From assembly GCA_018136815.1 (NCBI GenBank), contig CM030945.1, positions 1,928,091 to 1,992,090 on the forward strand: a DNA stretch of 64,000 nucleotides, written 5' to 3'. Of the stretch, positions 31,401 through 40,902 are shown one piece after another. Under the pieces are notes generated by a model. It was not told the origin of the DNA. It did not search any database and worked only from the letters and a program-made list of their open reading frames with translations. The DNA comes from Isochrysis galbana. Lineage: Eukaryota; Haptophyta; Isochrysidales; Isochrysidaceae. Within the stretch, counting starts at the first letter, position 1. Every line of letters begins with the position of its first letter. The position numbers and the translations under genes were made by a program.

Positions 31401-33821
31401 GACTTCCCCTCCACCGTGCCCCGAATTTCCCAACCGCCTCAACTCGCTCTCAATGTGCTCGAGATCGCCAAGACAGGCGAGGGCGGCGCGAATCGCTCGC
31501 ACCAACTTGAGCTCATCGTCAGAGGCACTCGGATCCGGTGGTAGCGAAATCTGTCTTGCATCATTGCCCTCCGGGACGAGCGTGGCGCAGCTCTCGCTCC
31601 CATCTTCGAGCACATTTAGCACGCTAACCAACCACAATAAGACGCTAGGAGATGAGCGCCGCTCGACACCTGATGGTGCGATCCATGGCAGCGCCCGATG
31701 GTCGCGTAGCTCAACCATCATTGCATCATTACTGGCATCGACGAGGCGCATGGTACTTCCATCCGCAGTCACAGTGCACAGTGAGAAGCCGGCACGCTTT
31801 GCTTCCCAGGGGCTAGCAACAGCAGCACGGGCGAGCATGTACTGGCCCTCCACGAAGCGGACAGGGCGCTCCGGGGACACGTCGATGGTCGGAGCGTTGG
31901 GCAGAGGACGTGGTGGGCCAACCGCCTCTGCGCCAGATATGTGGAGGGTGCTGGCCAACCGCCTGGCAATCCTCTCAAAGTACTCGTCATACAACTCGGT
32001 CACCTTTGTGTTATCGCCCTTCCCAGTGAACCTCTTGCGCTTGATCTCATCCTCGAACTTGAACTCGAGGCGTCTCTCGAGCTCCAACTCTCTGCTGACT
32101 ACCTTAGTCGATCCGTCTTTACACACCTCGAGAACCTTGGGCGGAAGGTCCTTGAGGGCAGCGGCCGCCTTCTCATTGAGCCGCGCGAGCACCTCCGTGC
32201 TAACGATACTCTCAAAGAAGCACCAGCCGCGGTCATCATATGCCCGTTTGTTGTAGGCTGCAGTGGCGCGCAATTTCGCTCCTTCCAGCTCCGAGTGGTT
32301 GAGCACAGCCTGCTCTTCATCATCCGAAAGGCTTTGCTTCAGATGCACGACGCTCTCTCCGCCTGGTGAATACTTGAAATATCTGATTCGCTCAGCACCA
32401 AAAGCCTGCTCCACAACAGCACGCACGGCGTCTTCTGTCGGCGTGGCCTTTGCCTTCTCTTCCGTGCTATCCTCTGTCCGCATGGGCTTTGCCTTCTCTT
32501 CCGCGCTAGACGTCTCGATGGCATATAGGTTATAGACGCCCAACAGATTCGAAGGACAGTCTGGTATGAAGTCGCTGCGAAGCACGGTCGTGCCAACAGC
32601 AGAGGCGTACAAGTCGCCCATCATGCCCAAGGCACTCGAGAACGTCTCGTCTTCCTCTGATGAACGCCGCCATTGTGGCAGGGAGGCAAAATCCCAGAAG
32701 AGGCCTTTGATATGTGTGTGCGCATTGAGCGCAGTACGCACCGCTTTGAGGCGCTCACCATCCGGATCGGGGTGAGAGGGCGTGAGCCAACCGTAGGAGA
32801 GAGCGCCGAGGCCTCGCCGCTGCTGCCGCACCAGATCAGCCGCCTGGGCCGTGGATAGGAAGGGTTGTTCACCTTTCTTCTCGCGCTTCACCAGGTCTTG
32901 CAGCTTCTCCATTCGGTAGTCCACATGCTGCTCATGGAGCCACTTGCACGAGATGATGCGAATGACGCCTTTTGATAAAGCCTTGATCAGCTTGTCATCA
33001 AAGCCAGAGAGGACCTCGATGATCTCACCTCCAACCGCTTCGGCATGCTGGGTCGTTGCAGCAACGTGGAGCATTGCGTTATCGCTCGGCGGTGAGCCCC
33101 TGCTTTCCATACACTTTGGAGCGTCTGGCGCGGGGTCGCCGCAGTCCAGAGCCAGCCCCTTTCCATGAGCCGCTCGGGGGTGCAGGCTGGGGGTGGCTGC
33201 GCTCCCTTGGCAGCTGGTGGCCTGCTCGTGACGCCTCACTGGAGACGCCTCGCCCAACCTAAGCAACGCTGGCACCTCCTCACCGTTTCCGGACGTCACG
33301 CAGCCACCATTGCAGACCCGTGCCGCCGTTCCTTCACGGTGGCCTGACCATGCGCCGCCATCAGCGTCCCGCATGTGGGCACCAATCCCCAGTTCATTTC
33401 CGCTGGCCTCCCCTTCTGTCCCGATCCCTGCCTCCTTCTGATCCTCCTTGTCTACTGCTGACGCCACCTCGGTGGGCTCAGCACTGTTCACACCCGGCAT
33501 GACTTTTGATGGCGTGCAGCCACCGCCACGCACCCGTACCCCGAGTCGCAGTATCGGTATTCCCGCCTTGGGGCGCAGAGCGGTGCGTCGCCTGTCCACA
33601 GAGCATCGTGATGCCAGCGCTGCATCGCCTAACGCCAGAGCTCCGCCAGCAGCGGCGGCAGCAGGGCCCTCTTCCGCAGCGAGGCGCAGTGCGGCGGCGG
33701 AGCCATCGGGCATTCGCACGATCATGACCGACGCTGCGGTGTTCATCGTTGCCCTCGAACTCTCGAGCGAGGATCGACCGACGGAGGGGAGAGGGTGGGA
33801 GTCTCCCAGTACGACCTCCAT
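28449..33821 (-). CDS. NLR-like receptor: HET-like domain, NACHT NTPase, leucine-rich repeats
   Basis: Two exons, 33821-29419 and 29169-28449, give 1,707 residues. The junction AG|GTGAGT..GTATAG|G is phase 2 and joins KVRIL to RFDGCQIDD, completing the first LRR. Start: the first ATG (MEVVLGDS). Residues 1-330 are low complexity. Residues about 335-620 resemble HET (heterokaryon incompatibility) domains: GALSYGW, then GLFWDFASLPQ, then YDDRGWCFFE. NACHT lies at about 1075-1400: Walker A GPAAGKTTL near 1082, Walker B LILDGLDECGE near 1166, sensor-like IIVALSRPNG, and LSFQEFM near 1377. The C-terminus has one degenerate and seven near-identical 30-residue RNI-type LRRs (NKIGDEGMKAFAEAISKGAL). 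By family, NACHT NTPases oligomerise on ligand binding and expose an N-terminal effector. An immune or self/non-self role is inference. A Pro/Arg/Leu-rich stretch encoded at 31155-31280 could be an unspliced intron. Confidence 0.85.
28455..29105 (-). repeat. 90-bp tandem repeat array encoding the LRRs
   Basis: Seven complete units of about 90 bp, one of them about 9 bp shorter, with strong DNA-level identity (GATTGTTCAAGGCCCCCTTG recurs every 90 bp on the plus strand). The array ends in a partial unit just before the stop codon. Confidence 0.92.
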
Positions 33822-33907
33822 GGGGAAGCCCACCTGTCCCTCGATCTCCAGATCCCCCCTTCCCCAACGTCTTGTCCTCGTCAGTTACTCCGTGTCCGGT
33901 CAATTGG

Positions 33908-33956
33908 TGAGTTTTCTTGTCGGCACTGGTTTAATCCTAGTGCTGCGGGTCCGAAG
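33908..33956 (+). repeat. Dispersed repeat family A, partial copy 3
   Basis: GAGTTTTCTTGT, then GGTTTAATCCTAGTGCTG and GGGTCCG; shorter and more diverged than the copies at 7 and 13843. It lies just upstream of the NLR gene start. Confidence 0.55.
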
Positions 33957-34078
33957 CCCTTAGTAGTGGGTTCACGGCCGCGCTGGAGCTGTTGCGCCAT
34001 GCTCGTGTGCCGGGTGCGGCGGGCGTTGCGCATTGCTTTGATTTTTGAGCTCTAGCTCTAGCTAGCCTGCAGAAAAAA

Positions 34079-34220
34079 CGGCTTCGGAGACGCTGACTGG
34101 CTGAAGCCCTTCTGCCTTCTGCAAAGGAAGGCGGCCGGTAGGCGGGCTTGGGCGAGGGCGAGGACGGCGGCGAAAGCGACATCGAGCGAGTGGCGAGAGG
34201 CGAGAGCGAGTGAGAGGTAG
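34079..34220 (-). repeat. Dispersed repeat family B, copy 3
   Basis: Reverse-complement relative of 3030-3235, with CTTCGGAGACGCTGACTGGC and GCGACATCGAGCGAGTGGCG. Confidence 0.75.
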
Positions 34221-35345
34221 GGGTAGGCGGTTATGTCCCGTTTTTTCTCAACTATCTTTAAAAAGATAGGGTCATGGAGCGCGCGCCGCTCCCCTCCTCT
34301 CCTGCCGCCAACCCCGCCGCGACGGACGATCGGGCCATGCTCGACGCCGCGCACCCGAAGCGCCCACGAGAGGGCGCCCCACCGACCCAGGTGCGCACGA
34401 GACTCGTCCCGTGCCGGCCCAGGACCACCGAGAACCAGAGTGACCACCATGGCTTGCACGGCTCCCACAACCCACATCTCCTCCCAGCCACCACTGGCCA
34501 CACACCAACCAAGACAAGCCGGCTCAATGCCGCATCCCATAGGGAAAGCCGAGAGGCTGGGCCCCTACAAAGCCGCGGCACTGACCTCGTGCGAGAGCAC
34601 GAGGCACAGGCCTGGCCAATCATCTCACCAACCCCTAGGGGAGAACTGTCAGGCTGGGGCAGCAAAGTCTGCACCAGGATACTGCACAGCCCGATGATCC
34701 CAGGAAGAGCACCTGGGAGAGGACCCCTTGGACAAGCATCAATCCCCCCCCTACCACGAGGGGAAGACCACACGGACACGGCGTACACACCCCAAGCGGA
34801 CAAGCCACCATCCAGACAGACAGGCACTGAAAGTGTCAACAATTCGCAAGCAAGGCAACACACCGCACAACACGTCCCCAGCGACCTAGCACGGGACTGG
34901 AACCAAAAGGCATGGGTCACCTCCCATGCTACCCAAGCCAACAATATCCCCCCATACCTAATCCTCCACGCTCTCCAACCCAAACTCCACTCCGTCGGTT
35001 ACGACGGGAACTCGGTCTCCATGAAGGTGGCGTGCACACCGCTCACAAACACCTTGCCCGTCTCGAGGGGCGCCGATGGGAGGCCGATGGGAGAGGTCGC
35101 GCGCCATCGCCATCGCTCGCCAAGTGGCGGCGCGACCTCGTTTACATATGTAATATTAGTAATTATATGTATAACTAACCTTAAAGACGGGGGTGGACGA
35201 GGAAAAAAAGTGACATTTTTCAGACGTTGCAGTCATTCGACGTATCTCGGCGAGGCGGTTCTAGCGCTCCAACTCTCACCTTTTTTATCGTTTCCGTTGA
35301 TTTTTAGTTTCCGAAAAACCAACTTCCGCCTTTAGGGTGGGTGCA
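34221..35345. other. Gene-free stretch with a small copia fragment
   Basis: A 353-codon plus-strand frame (34274-35335) spans this stretch, but it has no recognisable domain and runs through a copia remnant, so I do not call it a gene. A G-rich/C-rich strand bias is weak here. Confidence 0.45.
35005..35068 (-). mobile_element. Small copia fragment (family 1)
   Basis: About 64 bp nearly identical to part of the linker region of the copia mosaic near 25634-25695. A short broken fossil piece. Confidence 0.8.
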
Positions 35346-35781
35346 CCATAGCTAACAAGATGTCATACGACGCTATAAGTTCTAACACTATCCCTACTTG
35401 CCGAAATTCTTCACACTCTTGGCTTGTCCCCCGACAGGGGGGGGGTCTCTCTGGGAAGAGAGGGGGGGGGTCTCCCCGCTTCTCTCCGCCTCCCTCCGTC
35501 CCTCTCTCTGCCTCTTGTCCTTTGCGTCTCTCTACTTCATCTCTTTCTCCCTCTCTCTCACTTTCTCTCTCTCCGCCCGGCCTCTAAAGTACTCCGATTT
35601 ATTTCTCTCGCTGCTCACACAGCGCCCCTTCTCCCCCCGCGCGGCGCCCCCCCCCTCCCCGCCCTTGCTCTTCTTCCCCCTCCCCCCCCCTCCCCGCTGG
35701 CGGCCACTCCTCTCCGCCTCCTCCCGCCGCCATTGCTGCCACCGCCGCCACCACCGCCACCGCCGCCGCCCGCCTCGCCAG

Positions 35782-37952
35782 ATGAGCTCGTTGCGGCACG
35801 AGAGCCTCGACGAGCCCTCGGCCATCCGCTACCTCTACCACGAGCCGCAGCTTTCATCGCTCTGTGGCGTCCACGCGCTAAATAATCTGCTTCAGGGGCC
35901 CTACTTCGGCGCGGGCGACCTGGCCGAGGTGGGCGCCAAGATCGACGCCACCGAGGCGCGCCTGCTGCACGGCAGCGAGTACGCCGATCGCCCGCTCTCC
36001 TCGAGGCACGTTGACGCATACTCAGGCGACTTCTCGATCGAGGTGTGTACGCCCTGCTCGACATATACGCCACGATGTGCTGAGTCACGCGGCGGTTGTT
36101 CTCCAGGTGCTACGTTCGGCACTCGAGGAGAAGTTGAATCTGCGCCTCTTCAACATTGATCACGAGGACGTCGTGGTCGATGTGACGAGATCCCCAGAGG
36201 TGTGAGGCAGCTGCCATGTGTTGTGCGCGTGACGTGGCGGCCGGCCGCCAGTTCGCAGCGTTTTGGACCAGTCCACCCAGTCCCTGCCCATGCGGCCAGT
36301 GCTCACGGTCCGTGCTCCCCATCTGTGCCCCGTCAGTCGGAGGATGGGTACCTGTGCCACCGTCGATCCCATTGGTTCGCACTGCGCTCAATCGGAGGGC
36401 TTTGGTTCAGCGTGGACTCCCGGCTTTCAAGGAGCGCCCCCCCCCCGGATCAACATTTGCGGACCCATAGTCGACCTCCGCACCTGTCGCCGCGCCCGCC
36501 TAACCCGCACGTCGTCCTTGATTGCGTTCCGATTTCAACCTATTGGATCGGCACCCCCCACACGCACACTTCAGGCCACGCCTCATCTCGGATGAGACGC
36601 TTCGCGCCTTCCTCATGAACCTTAAGGCGTCAAGAGGCTCGGCTTTCGTCCTCCGGCCGGCGCCAGTCCTCGACGTCCTCGCCGAGCTAGGCGATGATTC
36701 AGGTCCATTCAAGCTGTCACGAAGGTCGAGCCGTAGCGGCTGCCAGACTCTGCCTCCACCAAAACAGCCGAGCCGTGGCCTGCGGCACGGGCATGGCGAC
36801 GTGGGCGACGAAAGACTGTGGTATCCAATCGATACCGTCATCGCAGAGTCATGCTCCGGTGACCCGTACCCGCCCGAACGGATTGGCGCTCCCATTGGCG
36901 ACGATGACGAGAGCGCGGCAGCAGCGGCGGCCGCTGCGTGCATGCAAGCAGACGAGGACTCTGACGCCATGCTAGCGTTGCAAATTGCCCAGGCGGAGGC
37001 GGAGGCAGCGAGCTCTGAGACGGCGTGGCGCATGCGGCGCACAGAGATGGAGGCCGCCCAGCAACCCGGCCCCGTTACCAGTCGCTCGCGGGCTCTACTC
37101 ACGAGCCTTGGCACCGCCATCTCGCGCCCCTTCACCGCGCTGGGAGGCGCCGGTGGGCCTGTGCAGGCGCACATCGCCCAGCAAGGATTCAAGCCGCCAA
37201 TGGGCACGACTGGCTGGTCTGGGGGGCCTCCGCCACCGCCGCCTCCGGCAAAGGGCTGGGAGGTCCATGTTGCGGCTGATGGTCGCCCCTATTACCACAA
37301 CCGCGCTACAGGCGCCACCACATGGGACCCCCCCTTGGAATCGCCGAATGGCAAGAACCTTTGCGCGCCGTCTGAGTACGGTGTGGGAGGAGCTGCCGCA
37401 AGCGAGAACTCTCAACAGCCGCTGGGAAGCAACCTCGCCCAAATGCCTTCAACAGTGCCGGGAGCTGCTGCGCGCCCACTTCCTCCAGGCTTCCCGCCTA
37501 GTCTTCCCCCGTCGCCGGCTGGCTCGGGTGGAGGATCGGCACTGCAGCGACCTCCTCATATTGCCCCCCTCGGGGAGAGGGGCATTGACGGCATTCCGTC
37601 CCCACCAGCTGAGAGGGTTAGTAATCATGATCAAGACGCCTCGTTAGCTTGGGCACTGGAGCAATCACACGCGCAGGGTTGGGGGGCGCCTTCATGGGAC
37701 GAAGGCCGGCTTGAGGGGCAGCAGCGGGTTGTGGCACAATCGCCGAACGCTGTATGGCCCGGCTCGAGCCAAGATGAGGACGACGCTGATCTTGCGTGGG
37801 CGCTTGCAGAATCTTTGAAAATGAACGGTGGAGTGGCTGTGGGCCGCGCCAAAGATGGTGGCGGAAGCCTCGCATCAGGCAAGTTCCTCTCTGAGAGCGG
37901 CGCAAATAGTGAAAGCGTCGCGGAGCCACTCATTGTCCTCGGCCCCGACTGA
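35782..37952 (+). CDS. Josephin deubiquitinase (ataxin-3-like) with WW and UIM motifs
   Basis: Exons 35782-36042, 36107-36199, 36337-~36485 and 36575-37952 give about 626 residues. The first two junctions are clean GT..AG (GAG|GTGTGT, GAG|GTGTGA). The third donor is unsettled: the only phase-compatible GT I found is the weak CCT|GTCGCC, next to a run of ten or more C. Josephin fold: Gln23, catalytic Cys28 (SLCGVHALNNLLQ), His130 (RSHWFALR) and Asp145 (WFSVDSRL), the last as in JosD proteins rather than the Asn of ataxin-3. LISDETLRAFL matches the ataxin-3 helix ending the domain. A WW domain lies near 394-425 (GWEVHVAADGRPYYHN..TTWDPP). Two good UIMs follow, DASLAWALEQS and DADLAWALAES, and a weaker one lies near 295. 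Predicted role: trimming ubiquitin chains on partners held by WW and UIMs. Confidence 0.88.
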
Positions 37953-38570
37953 TGATCACAGCGGCATGCCGGTGCGAAAGGTTCAAGTTATTGTTGCATG
38001 TGGGCGCGTACTCCTCCGCATTGAGCAAACACCGGAAGGTTTACTCTTCACTCTTGGTATGCCGCTCATGAATGCTGCCGAACGCGGAAGAAGCGATGTG
38101 ACGGCCCGGTTATGTGCATGAGTGCGTAGGGCTGAGGTCTTCGTTTGCGTGTATTGCCTCAATGCTCCATCACCGTGTGCCACTGAATGAATATGACGAG
38201 GACTTTGCGCCTTACCCCTCTGTCTGTTTCCGCTTTGCCCCTTCAACGGACTCCACCCCCATAGATAGACCACGATTGTTTATTTGAGTTTGAATTTTTA
38301 ATTTGAATTTTGCAATAGTTTTGCCGCGCGTGAACTCGAGCAAATTGACCGCGACCTCAGCAGGTTGGCCGCCTAATCGCCAATCGACGAGGCCACCATG
38401 TCGCATTCGCGATGTCTCAGAGGCAAAAAGAAATAACAGTAAAAGAAAAACAGTAAACAGTAAAAAGAACAGAGGAAGAAAGAAGAAGAAAAGTGAAAAA
38501 GAAGAGAAAAAAACCCAGAGTATATAGGGCGGTTCTCAGCCCTTCCCATCGGCCCTATGGCTACGTAAAC

Positions 38571-38655
38571 TCTCACGTGGCATAGTGGTTCAACCCACCG
38601 CCTCCACCAACCTTTTGCTCTGGGTCGCGAGTTCGAGTCCGGACGGAGCGCTCTG
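38571..38655 (+). repeat. tRNA-like SINE head with A- and B-box motifs
   Basis: TGGCATAGTGGTTC near 38579 resembles a pol III A box, and GAGTTCGAGTCC near 38629 a B box, about 50 bp apart. The arms do not pair well enough for a working tRNA. A second GTTCGAGCCCC follows near 38657. A tRNA-derived SINE is the likeliest reading. Confidence 0.5.
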
Positions 38656-38689
38656 CAGTTCGAGCCCCGCTCCTTCTCCTCTCCGATCT

Positions 38690-38815
38690 TCTTCTACAGT
38701 TAAATTCCACACTCTTCTTCCACCATTAAAAATTCCACGCTCTTCTTCTACGGTAAAAATCCTGCCTCTTCCTACTGTTAAAATCCTGTCTTCCTACCGT
38801 TAAAATCCTGCCTCC
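38690..38815 (+). repeat. Degenerate tandem repeat, about 25 bp
   Basis: Repeats of TCTTCTACNGTTAAAATCC with variable spacing (CTTCTACAGTTAAATTCC, CTTCTACGGTAAAAATCC, CTTCCTACCGTTAAAATCC). Confidence 0.65.
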
Positions 38816-38964
38816 GTCGCCTTGCCAAGACATTTCCTCTGCCTTCCTGCCAGCTTCCTTGCCAGTTCCTTCCGCCCCGGTTTCCCGCTTGTCTCCGAAA
38901 ATCGGTTTCACCGCATTACGACCAAGCTTAGTGGGGAAACTCCTCGTCCAGTTCCGTTACCCGA

Positions 38965-39080
38965 AAATCTCGTTCATCTCGTCGGGCCATCAAGGCCATC
39001 TCGTTCATCTCGTCGGGCCATCAAGGCCATCTCGTTCATCTCGTCGTCGGGCCATCAGGCCATCTCGTTACATCTCGTTC
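38965..39080 (+). repeat. 30-bp minisatellite
   Basis: Units of CATCTCGTTCATCTCGTCGG followed by GCCATCAAGGC, repeated about three and a half times with small length changes. Confidence 0.85.
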
Positions 39081-39109
39081 ATCTCGTTACAATCCAAGCT
39101 GCGGCTTTG

Positions 39110-39482
39110 ATTTCCACACACCATTGATGAAGATGAAGATGAGCCAGCCGCTCGTTGAACGCACCACGTCCCATGATACGTCGACCATGCCGCGCACCAC
39201 GCCTTCACCTTTGCGCGAAAGAGGCCGATGATGGGGCTATCGCCATTGTTCTTGTTGAGGCCCATGGTGCCACGGTTCTTAAGTGAGGTAGAGAAGGCAA
39301 TGCAACGTGGCATGCCAAAGGCCAAAGGTTCACGGTGGGGAACGACATCGCGCGGCACATTTTGCCCACCGTGTAGGAGATGTCGGGATTGCTCACCACA
39401 GCGGCGTAGAGGAGACTACCGACAAGGCCGCGGTACTTATTGGTGCCAAACTTGGGATGGAGCTTCATCTTGATCCGCGTGA
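39110..39482 (-). mobile_element. copia RNase H fragment (family 1), broken
   Basis: Reads like the RNase H end of the copia mosaic (compare 23860-24240) with more divergence, so it is probably an older insertion. A broken fossil fragment directly left of the mariner-like element. Confidence 0.85.
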
Positions 39483-39504
39483 GATGTTGATGTTGGGATT
39501 GCTA

Positions 39505-40722
39505 GGGCGGTCAAACACGGCTTTTTAAGTACTAATATATTGTGGGGGGTCGACATTTTTGACCGTGAGCGGAAGACCCCGGCGAAAGCCGGTCGGAGGG
39601 TCTCCCCGCCTTTTCCGAATCCTCGTCCGAAAAGACGGTGCGAGGTCCCGTCTGAACCCCCCCCCCCTTGCACACGCTCTGGTCCACCAAGCATCATATT
39701 CACAAATGCCACCCTTGCAGGTACGCCAATCGCCGCAGCCGGCCACGTGCACCGCACCGAAATCGGCCACGCCCCAGAGCATCGCGCCGTAGTCGGCCGT
39801 GTGTGGCGCCGACAACTACGCTAACGTCACCCGGCCGAATGGGCTGGCGTCGAAAACGGCCACGCAGCGCGCCCGGCATCGGTTCGAAGTTGGGCTCTCC
39901 GGGCCTCCCTCGGCGACGGCTCAACGTTCAATGGGCTCGGCGGGTGGGTGATTTCGACGAAGGTTCGGCGCGCGGCCTGCCCGATTGGCGTGACCATCCG
40001 GGTGGGATATGCGTATTTGGTATCTGGTGGGGTCCCCCATCCGGATGGATCGTCGAAAACGGCCACGCAGCGCGCCCGGCATCGGTTCGAAGTTGGGCTC
40101 TCCGGGCCTCCCTCGGCGACGGCTCAACGTTCAATGGGCTCGGCGGGTGGGTGATTTCGACGAAGGTTCGGCGCGCGGCCTGCCCGATTGGCGTGACCAT
40201 CCGGGTGGGATATGCGTATTTGGTATCTGGTGGGGTGTGGGGTCTCCCATCCGGATGGATCGTCGAAAACGGCCACGCAGCGCGCCCGGCATCGGTTCGA
40301 AGTTGGGCTCTCCGAGCCTCCCTCGGCGACGGCTCAACGTTCAATGGGCTCGGCGGGTGGGTGATTTCGACGAAGGTTCGGCGCGCGGCCTGCCCGATTG
40401 GCGTGACCATCCGGGTGGGATATGCGTATTTGGTATCTGGTGGGGTCCCCCATCCGGATGGATCGTCGAAAACGGCCACGCAGCGCGCCCGGCATCGGTT
40501 CGAAGTTGGGCTTTTCAAGCTTTTGCGATTTTAGCGTCTTTTGTCAGTTTTTGATTACGTTTTGTTGTGGGGGCCCAAGGGGGGGGTCCGGGTCCTAATG
40601 GGCCCCGGATATGTGCTAGTTGGGTGTATTGGGAACTTTCTCCCGAAAAAAATCCTCAAATTTCCTCAATTCTGAGATGGTCATTTTTTCATCCCTTATA
40701 AAAAAACACTGTTTGACCGCCC
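39505..40722. mobile_element. Complete mariner-like TIR element with internal tandem array
   Basis: The left end is GGGCGGTCAAACA and the right end TGTTTGACCGCCC, a perfect 13-bp inverted repeat, with weaker T-rich similarity beyond. TA flanks both ends (39503-39504 and 40723-40724), the target duplication typical of Tc1/mariner elements. No transposase frame is present. The interior is mostly a four-unit array of about 205 bp (39835-40515) plus a right-hand block shared with 54672-54875. Non-autonomous. Confidence 0.85.
39835..40515 (+). repeat. Tandem array of 203-210 bp units inside the mariner-like element
   Basis: CGAAAACGGCCACGCAGCGC starts at 39851, 40054, 40264 and 40467 (periods 203, 210, 203; the 210-bp unit has 7 extra bases near 40235). 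Units are almost identical. Distantly similar units occur at 63351-63930. Confidence 0.95.
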
Positions 40723-40902
40723 TAAATATTATTTAATGGCTGCCTTAGTTGATGTCCGCTCATTCATCAATCATTGCCACCACCCCATCGGCTCCTGCTC
40801 TATCCCCCCCTACCCCCACTTCTTGCTCTCAACGTCGGTTGGCAATTGCACATTCATTTGCTCCTATGTCAGGTTTATGGTCTATGCCCATGTAAGTGAT
40901 TT

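Larger units (their letters stand above)
37953..39109. other. Gene-free stretch with SINE-like head and minisatellites
   Basis: AT-rich A/G text (38420-38520) precedes a tRNA-like block (38571-38655), degenerate 25-bp repeats (38690-38815) and a 30-bp minisatellite (38965-39080). No coding gene seen. Confidence 0.55.

Noticed and set aside
34274-35335. 353-codon plus-strand frame
   Set aside because: No domain, low-complexity composition, and it reads through a copia fragment; stop-poor GC-rich DNA explains it.
38571-38655. A functional tRNA gene
   Set aside because: A/B-box motifs are present but acceptor, D and T arms do not pair properly; kept only as a SINE-like head.
39668-40554. Frames of 288, 196 and 181 codons with repeated peptides
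   Set aside because: They repeat with the 203-210 bp DNA units on both strands and have no domain; a product of the array.
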